Shown here piece by piece: positions 8,862-17,006 of a stretch of DNA of 64,000 nucleotides. The DNA comes from Candidatus Omnitrophota bacterium (GTDB taxonomy: Bacteria; Omnitrophota; Gorgyraeia; Duberdicusellales; 4484-171). The stretch spans positions 1 to 64,000 of the forward strand of contig JALOCC010000002.1 in assembly GCA_023227945.1 (NCBI GenBank), read 5' to 3'. Position 1 is the stretch's first letter; the number at the start of each line of letters is the position of its first letter. Both the position numbers and the translations under genes were made by a program. Below the pieces are notes generated by a model. That model was given only the letters and a program-made list of their open reading frames with translations. It was not told where the DNA came from and did no database searches.

Positions 8862-9194
8862 TTAAGCCTCCTTTAATGAGCAGATGGCTTACGCGAGTTT
8901 CCAAACGAACGTAAGCCATAGCGTCGCTATTTAATTTGTTATAAAGCGTCTGCGAATTAAACCCCGCCCTTTCATACCTTAGAATAAATTATTCATAGGT
9001 AAGAAAGGGCGGGGTCAAATTCGGCCTAGCATTTTTCCTGCGTACGCCTGCCTTGTGGCAGTCAGCCTTGGAAAAATGCTGGCCTCATTCGATATATAAT
9101 ACCCTAAGGCTGGAATGTGTCAATTGCAAAATCAGGTTTGCTTAAAAATCTGAAGGAAATACACAGAAAGTCTTTGGTCTGATTTAAGGGCGGG
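8862..9194. repeat. Intergenic cluster of nested palindromes, no gene
   Basis: Three palindromes lie in a row. 8873-8960 is bounded by TTAATGAGCAGA and TCTGCGAATTAA. 8963-9015 has nearly perfect arms of about 26 bp (CCCCGCCCTTTC... and its complement). 9018-9098 has arms GGCCTAGCATTTTTCC and GGAAAAATGCTGGCC ending in CTCATTCG. GGGGTCAAATTC-type ends are known from repeats mobilised by REP-associated Y1 transposases. No transposase gene is present here. Confidence 0.75.
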
Positions 9195-9521
9195 TTATTG
9201 ATTGATTTTGCTTAAGAAATTGGCAATCTCGTTCCGGCTACTCTTATTTGCCTCAACAAATTCAAGGCCGCATAAGTAATTGTCAGATGCCCTGACTTCA
9301 TTGCACCAGGCAACTTTCGCGTTTAAGTTTACCATTTTATCTATCAGGTTTATGCTTACTTTTATTTGTTCGTTTTTAGGAAGGAATTTATTGCTGACTA
9401 TTCTGACTCCGCCGGTGCTTAAGTCTTTGCTTACCGTGTAAAAATAATTCTTATGCAACAACTCGTCGCATTCAACCGGAAAAGAGATGTCTACTCGTGG
9501 GTATTTTCTACGTTCCTGCAT
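9195..9521 (-). CDS. PilZ-domain protein (c-di-GMP binding)
   Basis: 108 residues, a single PilZ domain. RRKYPR at the start supplies the RxxxR c-di-GMP motif and DLSTGGVRI the (D/N)xSxxG motif; both are intact, so ligand binding is likely. The ending CGLEFVEAN is also typical. A stand-alone PilZ protein usually relays c-di-GMP to motility, pili or exopolysaccharide machinery, but no partner gene is adjacent. It is separated from the HAD gene by a terminator. Confidence 0.88.
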   Translation of the reverse strand: MQERRKYPRVDISFPVECDELLHKNYFYTVSKDLSTGGVRIVSNKFLPKNEQIKVSINLIDKMVNLNAKVAWCNEVRASDNYLCGLEFVEANKSSRNEIANFLSKINQ

Positions 9522-9571
9522 ATAGTTTACCGAATAGAATCGTACGTAAACGTTTATAGCCCTCTATAAGC

Positions 9572-9609
9572 AAAAAACTGGATCCGTGGCTTATCACAAA
9601 TCCAGTTTT
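9572..9609 (-). terminator. Intrinsic terminator after the HAD gene
   Basis: AAAACTGGAT (9609-9600 read on minus) pairs with ATCCAGTTTT (9583-9574) around a 16-nt loop and ends in a T tract on the minus strand. It lies about 100 nt past the HAD stop codon and before the PilZ gene. Confidence 0.7.
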
Positions 9610-9705
9610 CTACTTAATAGATAACATATTTTTCAACGGATTTCAAGGTAAGCGCTTTCATTTTGTAAAAATTCTGTCTTAAGGATAAGAGGCTTTAAGG
9701 ATGGC

Positions 9706-10359
9706 TTAAATATTGACGAATTTGGCTATTTCACTAAGCTTGTTGACGACAAAATCAGCTTTATTCAAGAATTCTTTGGGCAGGCTGGTTGAAACAGCAA
9801 TACAACACATTCCGGCGCGTTTTGCAGACTCTATACCATAAGGGGCATTCTCGATGACTACACATTCGTCAGGATTAACTTTAAGCATTTTTGCTGCTTT
9901 AAGGTATGGCTCAGGGTGCGGTTTTCCTCTTTTTACGTTATTACCGGCAACTATATTGTCAAAAATCCGGTATAGTCTCTGAGGCAAGATTTTTTTAACT
10001 TCGTAATCTGGCGTACCTGTAACAAGGGAGAGTAAATAACCGCTTCTTTTTAAACAGCTTAAGACCTGCTCTGCATCTTTAAAAATAAAGCGTTTGAAAT
10101 ATTTATTGAATATTCTCTGCCTGGAAGTAAAAATCTCGGAAAGCAGCTTTTTGGTAGGTATAATACCCTCTTTCTCTAGAAAATCTTTCAATGATTTTGA
10201 CCACCGTTCGCCTTCTTTAACATAAACATCAAAACAGCTTACTCTTACCCCATAAGGCCTTAATGCTTCATACCAGGCAAGAAAATGATACGGCATGGAG
10301 TCAACGATTACTCCATCCATATCAAATATAACTGCCTTTGGCTTTGATAATTTCTTCAC
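9706..10359 (-). CDS. HAD-superfamily phosphatase, beta-phosphoglucomutase-like
   Basis: About 217 residues from a GTG at 10359, preceded by AAGGA at 8 nt; an ATG at 10401 would add 14 unconserved residues. Motif I is FDMDGVIVDS (nucleophile and acid Asp), motif II LVTGTP, motif III Lys in KRGKPHPEPY, and motif IV VIENAPYGIESAKRAGM. The cap is the four-helix type of the PGMB/phosphoglycolate phosphatase group. Substrate is unknown. It probably works on a small phosphorylated sugar in the cytoplasm. Confidence 0.85.
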   Translation of the reverse strand: MKKLSKPKAVIFDMDGVIVDSMPYHFLAWYEALRPYGVRVSCFDVYVKEGERWSKSLKDFLEKEGIIPTKKLLSEIFTSRQRIFNKYFKRFIFKDAEQVLSCLKRSGYLLSLVTGTPDYEVKKILPQRLYRIFDNIVAGNNVKRGKPHPEPYLKAAKMLKVNPDECVVIENAPYGIESAKRAGMCCIAVSTSLPKEFLNKADFVVNKLSEIAKFVNI

Positions 10360-10396
10360 CCAACCATTCCTTCTTGTATTCAGAATTATTGCTTTC

Positions 10397-10471
10397 CCCA
10401 ACCCTTGTTTTTCCTGACATTTATTATGTTCTCGCAGGCAACCATAACGTGCCTTGGAGGGGCTGGGTTCA
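10397..10471 (-). mobile_element. Deletion remnant of the GIY-YIG-bearing element
   Basis: The right end GGAGGGGCTGGG-TTCA (10456-10471) matches the right end of the GIY-YIG element at 45097-45112. The other end CCCAACCCTTG (10397-10407) resembles its left terminal repeat. The minus-strand reading from 10473 (ATGAACCCAGCCCCTCCA) parallels the first codons of the intact GIY-YIG gene. About 75 bp remain. Confidence 0.55.
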
Positions 10472-10933
10472 TTTTATTCTGATTGTAACTTGCTGGCTTC
10501 GGAAAAATTGCTGATTTTCCTTTGCAGTCTCAAAGCACTCTTCCCTGCTTATACAAGGAATAAAATCAAGCCGAAAAGAAGCATTTCCTTTTTTAGCCGC
10601 GGAATCAACCTGAAGATATAACTCCTTCTCTAATCTCTCCAGCGGCCGAAGAGTTATACATGATACTATATTTTTGTCACAATCCGTGGCATACATATGA
10701 ACTTTTCCCGAAGAATCCTCCAACTGCCAGTTTTCACTATACGAACAGCTCCAGGAACACAGTCTTTGCTCTTTCATGGTTACATTCATAATACTGGCAA
10801 CAACCGTAAATATCTCTTCCTTGGCCAGCACATTCTTGCTGGGGGTGATTTCTATATAGAAATCACGTTCCTGGGCAAAAGTAGTAAAAAATCCTATCGA
10901 CAGAAACAAAATTATAAATAGATATCTCTTCAT
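10469..10933 (-). CDS. Exported protein of unknown function, beta-sandwich-like
   Basis: 154 residues. The signal peptide MKRYLFIILFLSIGFFTTFA is followed by a strand-rich domain of the kind seen in DUF4354/BsuPI-like exported proteins; six cysteines could form disulfides. I do not recognise a family. Its ATG overlaps the stop of the preceding gene (ATGA), so it is co-translated with the lysine-rich protein. Its own TGA stop falls inside the end sequence of a small mobile-element remnant. Confidence 0.6.
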   Translation of the reverse strand: MKRYLFIILFLSIGFFTTFAQERDFYIEITPSKNVLAKEEIFTVVASIMNVTMKEQRLCSWSCSYSENWQLEDSSGKVHMYATDCDKNIVSCITLRPLERLEKELYLQVDSAAKKGNASFRLDFIPCISREECFETAKENQQFFRSQQVTIRIK

Positions 10934-11430
10934 ACTTTGCTTACTATATCATTTTCATGCACTGGCTCAATTACCCTGATACCTATCTCCAGGCCTCTTT
11001 CGGCAAGAGTAATATCTTTGTGATTGTATTGCATGGAACTTACAACTTGCGTAAAATCGGTATTTTTTCCTTTTATATGTATGTGCTCACTTATCGCAAG
11101 AGGGTATTTAAGCTTGATAATTCCTACGGAAATTTTATCGAAATAATGGGTAATTATGCCGATTTCTTTTTCTTTCGGCAGCACAGGCATTTTTACGCGT
11201 TTTGAAGCAGTTTTCTTTTTCTTTATCCGCCCGGCTTTCTTTGTTTTTCTAACAATTCTTCGCAGAGATTTCTTTTTCGCTTTTTTCTTAATAATTTTAC
11301 GTAGTTTATGTTTAGGCTTATTTTTCGCTTTTTTTATTTTCTTTCTGCTAATACCGCGGGCGGAATGTTTTTTGATTTTTTTCTTTCTGCTGCGCTTAAA
11401 CAACGCCTTAAAGAATCTAATTAGTGCCAT
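10930..11430 (-). CDS. Lysine-rich protein with a C-terminal EF-Tu-domain-2-like / U32-C-like barrel
   Basis: 166 residues. Residues 1-90 are almost only Lys, Arg and Ala (repeats of KK and RK), probably disordered and nucleic-acid binding. Residues 92-166 (IGIITHYFDKISVGIIKL, HIHIKGKNTDFTQVVSSMQ, GLEIGIRVIEP) match the small translation-factor-like barrel found at the end of peptidase U32 proteins and as stand-alone translation elongation factor-like proteins. This suggests an RNA- or ribosome-associated role, by inference. The ATG is joined directly to the stop-to-start repeat. Confidence 0.65.
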   Translation of the reverse strand: MALIRFFKALFKRSRKKKIKKHSARGISRKKIKKAKNKPKHKLRKIIKKKAKKKSLRRIVRKTKKAGRIKKKKTASKRVKMPVLPKEKEIGIITHYFDKISVGIIKLKYPLAISEHIHIKGKNTDFTQVVSSMQYNHKDITLAERGLEIGIRVIEPVHENDIVSKV

Positions 11431-11521
11431 AATCTGGAGCCCCTCCTGGGGCGACGTCCCGCTCCACTATTTGACCGCGGGTACGCCTTCGGCAGCCCGC
11501 GGTCATCTGGCAAGGGGATTA
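11430..11521 (-). repeat. Stop-to-start intercistronic repeat, copy 2
   Basis: It begins on the minus strand with the TAA of the transglutaminase-like gene (TAATCCCCTTGCCAGA) and ends GGGGCTCCAGATT fused to the ATG of the lysine-rich protein. A GCCCC-AGGA-GGGGC hairpin overlaps the SD-like GGAGG. The interior holds a GACCGCGGG...CCCGCGGTC palindrome. Confidence 0.7.
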
Positions 11522-12127
11522 TTTTTTGCGAATGCTATAAAGCCAGGAATTCAACTCTTCGACAAACTTACCGGAAAGCAATTTTTCCTCATCTGTGTAA
11601 CGGCTTTTTTGTGCTAATTCATAGGCTACACGCTCATCAAGGCTTCTATGGATTATTTCTTTTATCGGTACTACTGCATTTTTCGTATCATTAATTCCGT
11701 CCCAGCTATTAGTCACCGGGAAACCGGCCTTCTCCAGAGCTAAATCATTTGTCGCATCCACCAAAATCCATTTATTGTTTACATAAGCCTTGCAGGCAAG
11801 ATGATACGATATAGGCAGGCTTTTGGCAAGCTGCCTTAAATCGTTTGGAAATTTTAACGGCTGTTCCCCCCATTTAAAAGGATAAGAAACATACTTCACG
11901 GGTATGCTCAACCTTTCAAAAAAAACTGCCAGCAAAAAATGCTTAGGCTGACAGGAGCCTTTATTTAACTCCAATATTTTCGACGTCCCAACCTTAGGGT
12001 CGCGTAATTCAGGTACAATTATATAGGGAATATCCCGTATGTGGTTAAAAACCGAAATCCGTGCCGCAAGAGGTATGAAGTTCTTTGTCCATTCGTTAAA
12101 TTTTCTATCGAGAATTGAAGAGTTCAT
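11519..12127 (-). CDS. Transglutaminase-like (papain-fold) protein
   Basis: 202 residues without signal peptide. The putative catalytic triad is Cys in NKGSCQPKHFLL, His in ISYHLACKAYV and Asp in KWILVDATNDL, the usual order in the transglutaminase-core family. Such cytoplasmic proteins can be proteases, amidases or binding proteins. Substrate unknown. Its ATG overlaps the stop of the ornithine cyclodeaminase-like gene (ATGA), suggesting linked function. Confidence 0.75.
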   Translation of the reverse strand: MNSSILDRKFNEWTKNFIPLAARISVFNHIRDIPYIIVPELRDPKVGTSKILELNKGSCQPKHFLLAVFFERLSIPVKYVSYPFKWGEQPLKFPNDLRQLAKSLPISYHLACKAYVNNKWILVDATNDLALEKAGFPVTNSWDGINDTKNAVVPIKEIIHRSLDERVAYELAQKSRYTDEEKLLSGKFVEELNSWLYSIRKK

Positions 12128-13137
12128 CCGATTAAATTAATTTTAGTGCCGATATTTCTCTTTAAAGCAGTTTTGTAGACAATATTAGCAACTGCCAGGT
12201 CCTGGATGGCAAGCCCGGTTGAATCAAAAACTGTAATTTCACTTTCATTCACTCTGCCTTTTTGCTTTGCGCAAATTATACTGCCAAGTTCGGCATAAAC
12301 ATTATTTCTTGTAATCAGCCCCTTACTAAAAGGCACGTTTATCTCTCCGCTGTGAGATGCCTGCGTAAAGTTGTCTACGACAACTTTAGCTTTCTTTAAA
12401 ATTAAAGGCTCAAGCTCCTCTTTTCCTTTGCTATCTGCCCCTATCGCGTTGATATGACAGCCTTGTTTAAGCCAGCTATATTTTACAATAGGCTTTCGGC
12501 TTGGTGTGGTAGTTACAACGATGTCGCTTGCGCTCACACAATCTTCGATGTTCTTACAAATAGTTATTTTTTCTTTACCGGCACGCATTGCGCCCATAAA
12601 ACTTTTGGCACAGGAATCATCTTTACTCCACAATTTTATTTCTTTGAGGTTAAAATTAAGACGAAGCCCCAAAGCTTGAGTTTTTGCCTGTTCACCACAA
12701 CCAACCATACCAACGATTTTAGAATCACCCCGCGCAAGATATTTTGCCGCAACCGCACCCGCTGCGCCTGTACGCAGATTAGTTATCAATGTTCCATCCA
12801 TAATGCAAAGCGGGAACCCGTTTTTGGGGTCGCTTAAGATAATTACTGCCATAACCGTGGCAAGCCCGCTCTTTCTATTGTTAGGATGGACATTGACCCA
12901 TTTTAAAACGCATTTATTCAACTTCTCTGCATAAGCCGGCATAGCGCGAAAATCTCCGGCATATTTTTCCAGATGCAGATAAATTTTAGGCGGCATTTGT
13001 GTCTTATTCAAACCCTGCTGACGAAATACATCTTCTACCGCATGTATTGCATCTTTTATGCTGACAAGTTTGGCCACACTCCTTCGGCCTAAAAGCAAAG
13101 TCTTAAGCTTTTTCATATCGTAAATCATTTTATGCAA
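12124..13137 (-). CDS. Ornithine cyclodeaminase / mu-crystallin family dehydrogenase
   Basis: 337 residues; a start at the Met 8 (MKKLKTLLLGRR) is also possible. The Rossmann loop VGMVGCGEQAKTQALGL and the substrate loop TNLRTGAAGAVAAKYLA are diagnostic of the OCD/mu-crystallin family (ornithine cyclodeaminase, alanine dehydrogenase, ketimine reductase, opine-like synthases). It would bind NAD(P)H and an amino or imino acid. The exact reaction cannot be read from sequence. It is translationally coupled to the transglutaminase-like gene. Confidence 0.85.
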   Translation of the reverse strand: MHKMIYDMKKLKTLLLGRRSVAKLVSIKDAIHAVEDVFRQQGLNKTQMPPKIYLHLEKYAGDFRAMPAYAEKLNKCVLKWVNVHPNNRKSGLATVMAVIILSDPKNGFPLCIMDGTLITNLRTGAAGAVAAKYLARGDSKIVGMVGCGEQAKTQALGLRLNFNLKEIKLWSKDDSCAKSFMGAMRAGKEKITICKNIEDCVSASDIVVTTTPSRKPIVKYSWLKQGCHINAIGADSKGKEELEPLILKKAKVVVDNFTQASHSGEINVPFSKGLITRNNVYAELGSIICAKQKGRVNESEITVFDSTGLAIQDLAVANIVYKTALKRNIGTKINLIG

Positions 13138-13170
13138 AAATCATTAAGTATTCAAGAAATATAAAATGAA

Positions 13171-13300
13171 CCTCCCCGCTAAAATAGCGGGGTTTCTTTG
13201 AAAAATTTGGCAAAGGTTCATTGCTCCGAAGCCGCACTGACGGTTAATTTAAACGGCGAAGGAGAATAAAACAGCGCCTCCTGAAAAGAGGCGCTGTTTT
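13171..13300. terminator. Two strong hairpins downstream of the PepSY-like gene
   Basis: AAAACAGCGCCTC (13268-13280) pairs with GAGGCGCTGTTTT (13288-13300), a bidirectional terminator 18 nt past the stop at 13318. A second hairpin CCCCGCTA/TAGCGGGG (13174-13192) is followed by TTTCTTT on the plus strand. Between them lies a repeat (GGTTCATT...GAAGC) also seen near 52.1 kb. Confidence 0.75.
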
Positions 13301-13317
13301 ATTGGACGCAATAAAAC

Positions 13318-13686
13318 TTATTTTTCTTCGTAAACGGTAAGGGCATCACCTGTATCTGCATCTACGAATACCCAAATGTCATTACGCTTGGTTTCGTCAA
13401 AATCAAAATAAACCGTATGATATTTTTTGCTGTTCAAAACTCCGTACGGAAGATTACCGTAATTCGGGTTGGAAGGATTTTTCGCGATAACCTCTCCCCA
13501 TCCAATCCATTTCTGATTGTCCTTATCGTAAGTTACAACTGCGTCTTCAAAAGCAATCGCTTTTCCGGTAAGGGCATCTTTTGCTACTGCAATTACCTCT
13601 GTTTCGGTTAAATTCTTTGCAGAAACCGGAACCGAAACTGCCCCGAACACTGCCAACAACAAAACAAGAACACCTTTTTGTAACAT
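13318..13686 (-). CDS. Small exported PepSY-like protein
   Basis: 122 residues. Signal peptide to about residue 23 (VSVPVSA-KN). The mature part NLTETEVIAVAKDAL ... WIFVDADTGDAL-like end resembles a PepSY/YPEB fold, with helix, sheet and a final DADTGDAL turn. PepSY proteins often inhibit or chaperone peptidases in the periplasm; no partner is adjacent. AAAGGAGGAGC precedes the start. Monocistronic, ending at a strong terminator. Confidence 0.65.
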   Translation of the reverse strand: MLQKGVLVLLLAVFGAVSVPVSAKNLTETEVIAVAKDALTGKAIAFEDAVVTYDKDNQKWIGWGEVIAKNPSNPNYGNLPYGVLNSKKYHTVYFDFDETKRNDIWVFVDADTGDALTVYEEK

Positions 13687-13991
13687 CTAGCTCCTCCTTT
13701 TTGGATTAACCCCGCCATATACACGATAGCAAGGTTATAATATATAACCAAAGAGATGGCATATTGTCAATATGTCGATAACTAATTTTTGGGAAAATAA
13801 ACTGAAATGCCCTATTTGTTACGCTTTTTTCATCAGCATTTCTATGCTCAAAGTGAAACTCCACGGCATTACAGCCGCGGCTTGTAACTTTTCAGGATTT
13901 CACTCGTTGTGCGAAACCCTAAACCGAAAACCATTCAGGTACGCCCTTACAGGCGTGGCTTTCTGGTTCATGGGTAAAGAATGATTACCTG
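13687..13991. repeat. Intergenic stretch with nested hairpins, possible IS200/IS605-type remnant
   Basis: From 13850 the plus strand reads AGTGAAACTCC, a hairpin CCACGGC-ATTACA-GCCGCGG, then GGATTTCACT, so an outer stem (AGTGAAA/TTTCACT) encloses an inner one. A further hairpin ACGCC-CTTACA-GGCGT follows at about 13941-13957. Nested hairpins of this kind mark the ends and guide RNAs of IS200/IS605 elements. No transposase or TnpB remains. No gene is convincing here. Confidence 0.4.
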
Positions 13992-14405
13992 TTACCGCTT
14001 TGAAACCTTGAAAGTATTAAAACTTTTGTAGCTTTTTTGGCCGTCATTTGAAACTTGCCGCAGAGTCCAGGTATAAGTCTGGTTATCATCAAACAATTTT
14101 GCTTCAACTTGTATCGAAGATGCGTTAAACGGTAAAGTTTTTTGGACAATTATATCTCCGAAGGGGCCGCCGCCTTTGTATAAACTAAATTCGTAACTCC
14201 TTACCTCTGCTCCTGCGCGCCACCATTTGAATTCAAGGTAATCGCCCGTTATGGTAACTTGATAGCCCGTAGGATAAACCATCCGCGGTTCGCTGGTCAT
14301 TTCTGAAGTATTTGAACGGCATAATGCAATATTCTCAGTAACAACCAGCATAACAAAAAATGAGATAAAAATAACTACTGCCGAATATTTAATTTTTTTC
14401 CCCAT
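13992..14405 (-). CDS. Exported protein with a fibronectin/Ig-like domain
   Basis: 137 residues. An N-terminal hydrophobic segment (about 8-28) serves as signal or anchor. The rest (VTITGDYLEFKWWRAGAEVRSY, YTWTLRQVSNDG) has the alternating-strand look of a fibronectin-III/Big-like sandwich with a YEFSLYKG core. No catalytic motif. Probably an envelope protein. It lies 34 nt after the DUF4190-pilin-like gene and may share its transcript. Confidence 0.6.
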   Translation of the reverse strand: MGKKIKYSAVVIFISFFVMLVVTENIALCRSNTSEMTSEPRMVYPTGYQVTITGDYLEFKWWRAGAEVRSYEFSLYKGGGPFGDIIVQKTLPFNASSIQVEAKLFDDNQTYTWTLRQVSNDGQKSYKSFNTFKVSKR

Positions 14406-14439
14406 ACTCCCTCCATTGTTATTAGTCTAGCATCTAAGA

Positions 14440-15009
14440 TTATTTGCACTTGCTCTCTGAGGCCTCTCCGTCTTTCATGGTAAAAATCTTAGTGCCGGTA
14501 GCATAACAAGTTTCAGGGGTGGCAACTATAGTGTAACTGTCAGGGCTAAACTTAACCGAATAGGCATAACCATGAATTGTCTCGCCATTATAAACTCTGC
14601 TTATGTACGGCGGATTTGACTCAACAAGGTCCAAATCTGTTTTAGGATACCTGCCATTTGTTGCACTGTAACTTGTAGCTGCAGTCGCTATAGTACGAAT
14701 GGTTGCCTGCGCGTACGCATCATTAGCGCTGGTCCTCGCCCTTAAAACATTGGGTATCGTTATTGCCAGTAACATTGCGATTATAGGAATCATGAGTATA
14801 CCTATGAATCCCAATGCAAGGCCGCCGATAGCCAAACCAACACCTTTATAAGTCTGCTTGTTATTCGAAATTGTAACTAATGCAATAACGCCAAAAATAA
14901 TAGCCAGCAGGCTGAAAAGGAGCCCGATCAAAGGAATAAGGGAAAGACAACCCAATACTAAGCTTGCGATAGCCAGGCCATGCGTTTTTTGTTTCAGCAA
15001 TTCATTCAT
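14440..15009 (-). CDS. DUF4190-type membrane hairpin fused to a type IV pilin-like domain
   Basis: 189 residues. Residues 10-50 (GLAIASLVLGCLSLIPLIGL) and 55-80 (GVGLAIGGLALGFIGI) are the two glycine-rich membrane helices of DUF4190 proteins. They lead into AITIPNVLRARTSANDAYAQ and TAATSYSATNGRYP, which is the N-terminal helix and start of the globular domain of type II/IV pseudopilins. The usual prepilin G/FTLIE cleavage site is absent. The C-terminal Cys pair (ETCYA..ESKCK) resembles the pilin disulfide. It is probably membrane-anchored; the role is unknown. Confidence 0.7.
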   Translation of the reverse strand: MNELLKQKTHGLAIASLVLGCLSLIPLIGLLFSLLAIIFGVIALVTISNNKQTYKGVGLAIGGLALGFIGILMIPIIAMLLAITIPNVLRARTSANDAYAQATIRTIATAATSYSATNGRYPKTDLDLVESNPPYISRVYNGETIHGYAYSVKFSPDSYTIVATPETCYATGTKIFTMKDGEASESKCK

Positions 15010-15061
15010 AACTCCCCCTTTTTTAATTATAGCTGATTACCATACTCAAAAATTGCCAATT

Positions 15062-16423
15062 TTATTTCGACTCTTCTTTCCCGCCAAGAATTGATTTCAG
15101 TATATCTACCGGATTAATCTGTTGGCCTTCCCCGCCGGGCTGAGTTTCTGCCGGCGTTAAATCCACTCCGTTTTTTTTCTTTAGATAATTTTCCAATGCC
15201 TGAAAACCTTGTTGTTGTATTCTTTCTGCTATCTCGTTTACAATCGGGTCAAGGAGCTTGTTCAAAGATTCCCGAAAACCTGTCAACTCAGGCGCATCAG
15301 GTGTGCCTGTAATATTAAAATTTAAGCCTATCATACTCTGTTTATTTAAAGCATCACAAACTAAATCCACAGGGATAAACCCCCGAATGAGCTCACCATT
15401 TTGTTTCGGCGAAAGGAAAAATTCCTTAAGTTGGAAGGTGTTTTTGGAATCAAGGTTATCCGGGGAAATGTTTGTTTTTGAGTTAAAATTAATTCTTCCT
15501 TTTTCAATTGTAACCGGCAAAGAATCCCGGTAAATGAATTCTAAGGGTTTTGGGTTAACTTCCGTAAGCTGTATATCTAAATTCACATTAGGCTCATCAT
15601 GAACATAGCGGATTGTTCCTTTGGCCGATATGCCGCCAAGAGTTATTTTATCTTTTGACAGCGTTGCATTGATTATGAAACCGCCAAGCTGCATCCCAAG
15701 TTTCGGGTCAAAGGCAAAATCTCGCAGCTGTATTTTTGCTTTAGTTATCTCTATGGTATTACCTTCGGCTGTTTTGAAAGAAACTGCCGCGTTATTAAAA
15801 TCCAAATCGACTATTTCCAAAAGATACTTTACGGTTTTAAAATGAACGAGCTTTCCCTGAGGAAGGTTTTCTATTGTTTCAGTTACCCGTTTATCTTCTT
15901 TCCTTTTTTGCGCGGCTTCCTCTGCGTGTTTTTTGGAAAAAATATCCTTGATTACATTATACGCACCGCTTAATGTATTTTCTTTCTTGGGCGTTTCCAT
16001 ATCTACGGGTTTTTCCGTCGCCTTTGACGGCAGTTTGTGCTTAATGATATTCTGGATATTAAAAGACCCATCTTCTCTTCTCTCAAGAGAAATTTCCGCA
16101 TCATTTAATACAGCATGCGATATAACTGCCCGCTTTGAAAGAATTCCTAAAAGGCTCAATCGGCAGGAAGCTTCAGGTACACTAAGAATACGTTTTTTAA
16201 CATCATCCGTGTCAAATATTTTAAGGTTAATCAGCTTAACGCTTAACGTTAAAGGCCAGACTTGCGCCTTATCAATAGATATTTTTGCGGCAGTATTCTT
16301 ATTCAGTTGGGCTATTATAAATTGCGTTACGGCGGGAGAGATGAACAAGCCTATTGCAAAATTAAATACAACAAGCATAACCAGAATTATCGAAATTTTT
16401 ATAAGGTTTAAATATTTAATCAT
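15062..16423 (-). CDS. AsmA/DUF748-like inner-membrane-anchored periplasmic protein
   Basis: 453 residues. A single N-terminal membrane helix (about 9-30) precedes a long, strand-rich DUF748/AsmA-like body (VWPLTLSVKLINLKIFD, SRRAVISHAVLNDAEISLERR-type repeats), then a C-terminal region rich in Pro and Gly. Relatives in the bridge-like lipid-transport superfamily move phospholipid between membranes. Its ATG overlaps the stop... of the TIGR03546-like gene (ATGA), an arrangement known for the TIGR03545/TIGR03546 pair. The function in lipid transport is inference. Confidence 0.75.
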   Translation of the reverse strand: MIKYLNLIKISIILVMLVVFNFAIGLFISPAVTQFIIAQLNKNTAAKISIDKAQVWPLTLSVKLINLKIFDTDDVKKRILSVPEASCRLSLLGILSKRAVISHAVLNDAEISLERREDGSFNIQNIIKHKLPSKATEKPVDMETPKKENTLSGAYNVIKDIFSKKHAEEAAQKRKEDKRVTETIENLPQGKLVHFKTVKYLLEIVDLDFNNAAVSFKTAEGNTIEITKAKIQLRDFAFDPKLGMQLGGFIINATLSKDKITLGGISAKGTIRYVHDEPNVNLDIQLTEVNPKPLEFIYRDSLPVTIEKGRINFNSKTNISPDNLDSKNTFQLKEFFLSPKQNGELIRGFIPVDLVCDALNKQSMIGLNFNITGTPDAPELTGFRESLNKLLDPIVNEIAERIQQQGFQALENYLKKKNGVDLTPAETQPGGEGQQINPVDILKSILGGKEESK

Positions 16424-16980
16424 TCAGCCTTATCCCTGATACCTTCCATAGCCAGAACTATCCTATTTATAAAATTATTCTTTGTAATTGTTTTTATAAA
16501 TTTCGATTGCCGAAAGTTTCTTACGTATTTTTCAACATAAATCGTATATAGCGTTCTTGAAATAAAGTAAACAAACGGGGACAAAATGAGCGAAAACGCT
16601 ATGCCTCCGCAAACAAGCGTGTTATTAAAATCAAGCAGCGCAATTATCGGTTGCGACGTAAACCAGCTCCAGAAATTTGTAAGATATTTGGCATCAACCA
16701 GTAAGTATTCGCCTATTTTGTCGGTTAAATTACTTATACCGATAATATAAAGTAATTTAAAAAAAGGAAGAACAATCAAGGCGGTCAAACGGTTTAAGCG
16801 TATTATTATGAAAAGCAAAAGTAAAAATAGCGCCATTGCCTTGTTCAAAGGAACAAAGCCCAGAAACATTCCCAGGCAAACGCCAAGCGCCACATCTCCA
16901 CTGGTAATGCGTAAACCCAGAAGAAAACTCAAAAATCTTGCCGGAATTTTTATGAAGGAAAACATAGCGTTATTATACAA
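16420..16980 (-). CDS. TIGR03546/DUF2062-like integral membrane protein
   Basis: 186 residues with three or four membrane segments. ITSGDVALGVCLGMFLGFVP is a DUF2062-like signature (two glycine-rich helices). It precedes and overlaps the AsmA/DUF748-like gene by ATGA. Such pairs occur in several Gram-negative groups, where the small membrane protein is thought to partner the large periplasmic one. No reaction is known. Confidence 0.7.
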   Translation of the reverse strand: MYNNAMFSFIKIPARFLSFLLGLRITSGDVALGVCLGMFLGFVPLNKAMALFLLLLFIIIRLNRLTALIVLPFFKLLYIIGISNLTDKIGEYLLVDAKYLTNFWSWFTSQPIIALLDFNNTLVCGGIAFSLILSPFVYFISRTLYTIYVEKYVRNFRQSKFIKTITKNNFINRIVLAMEGIRDKAE

Positions 16981-17006
16981 TCAAAATAAAAAAATAGAAG
17001 GGCATA

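Noticed and set aside
13772..13984. A 70-codon plus-strand reading
   Set aside because: It lies wholly within nested hairpins; residues follow the palindromes and no start signal is present.
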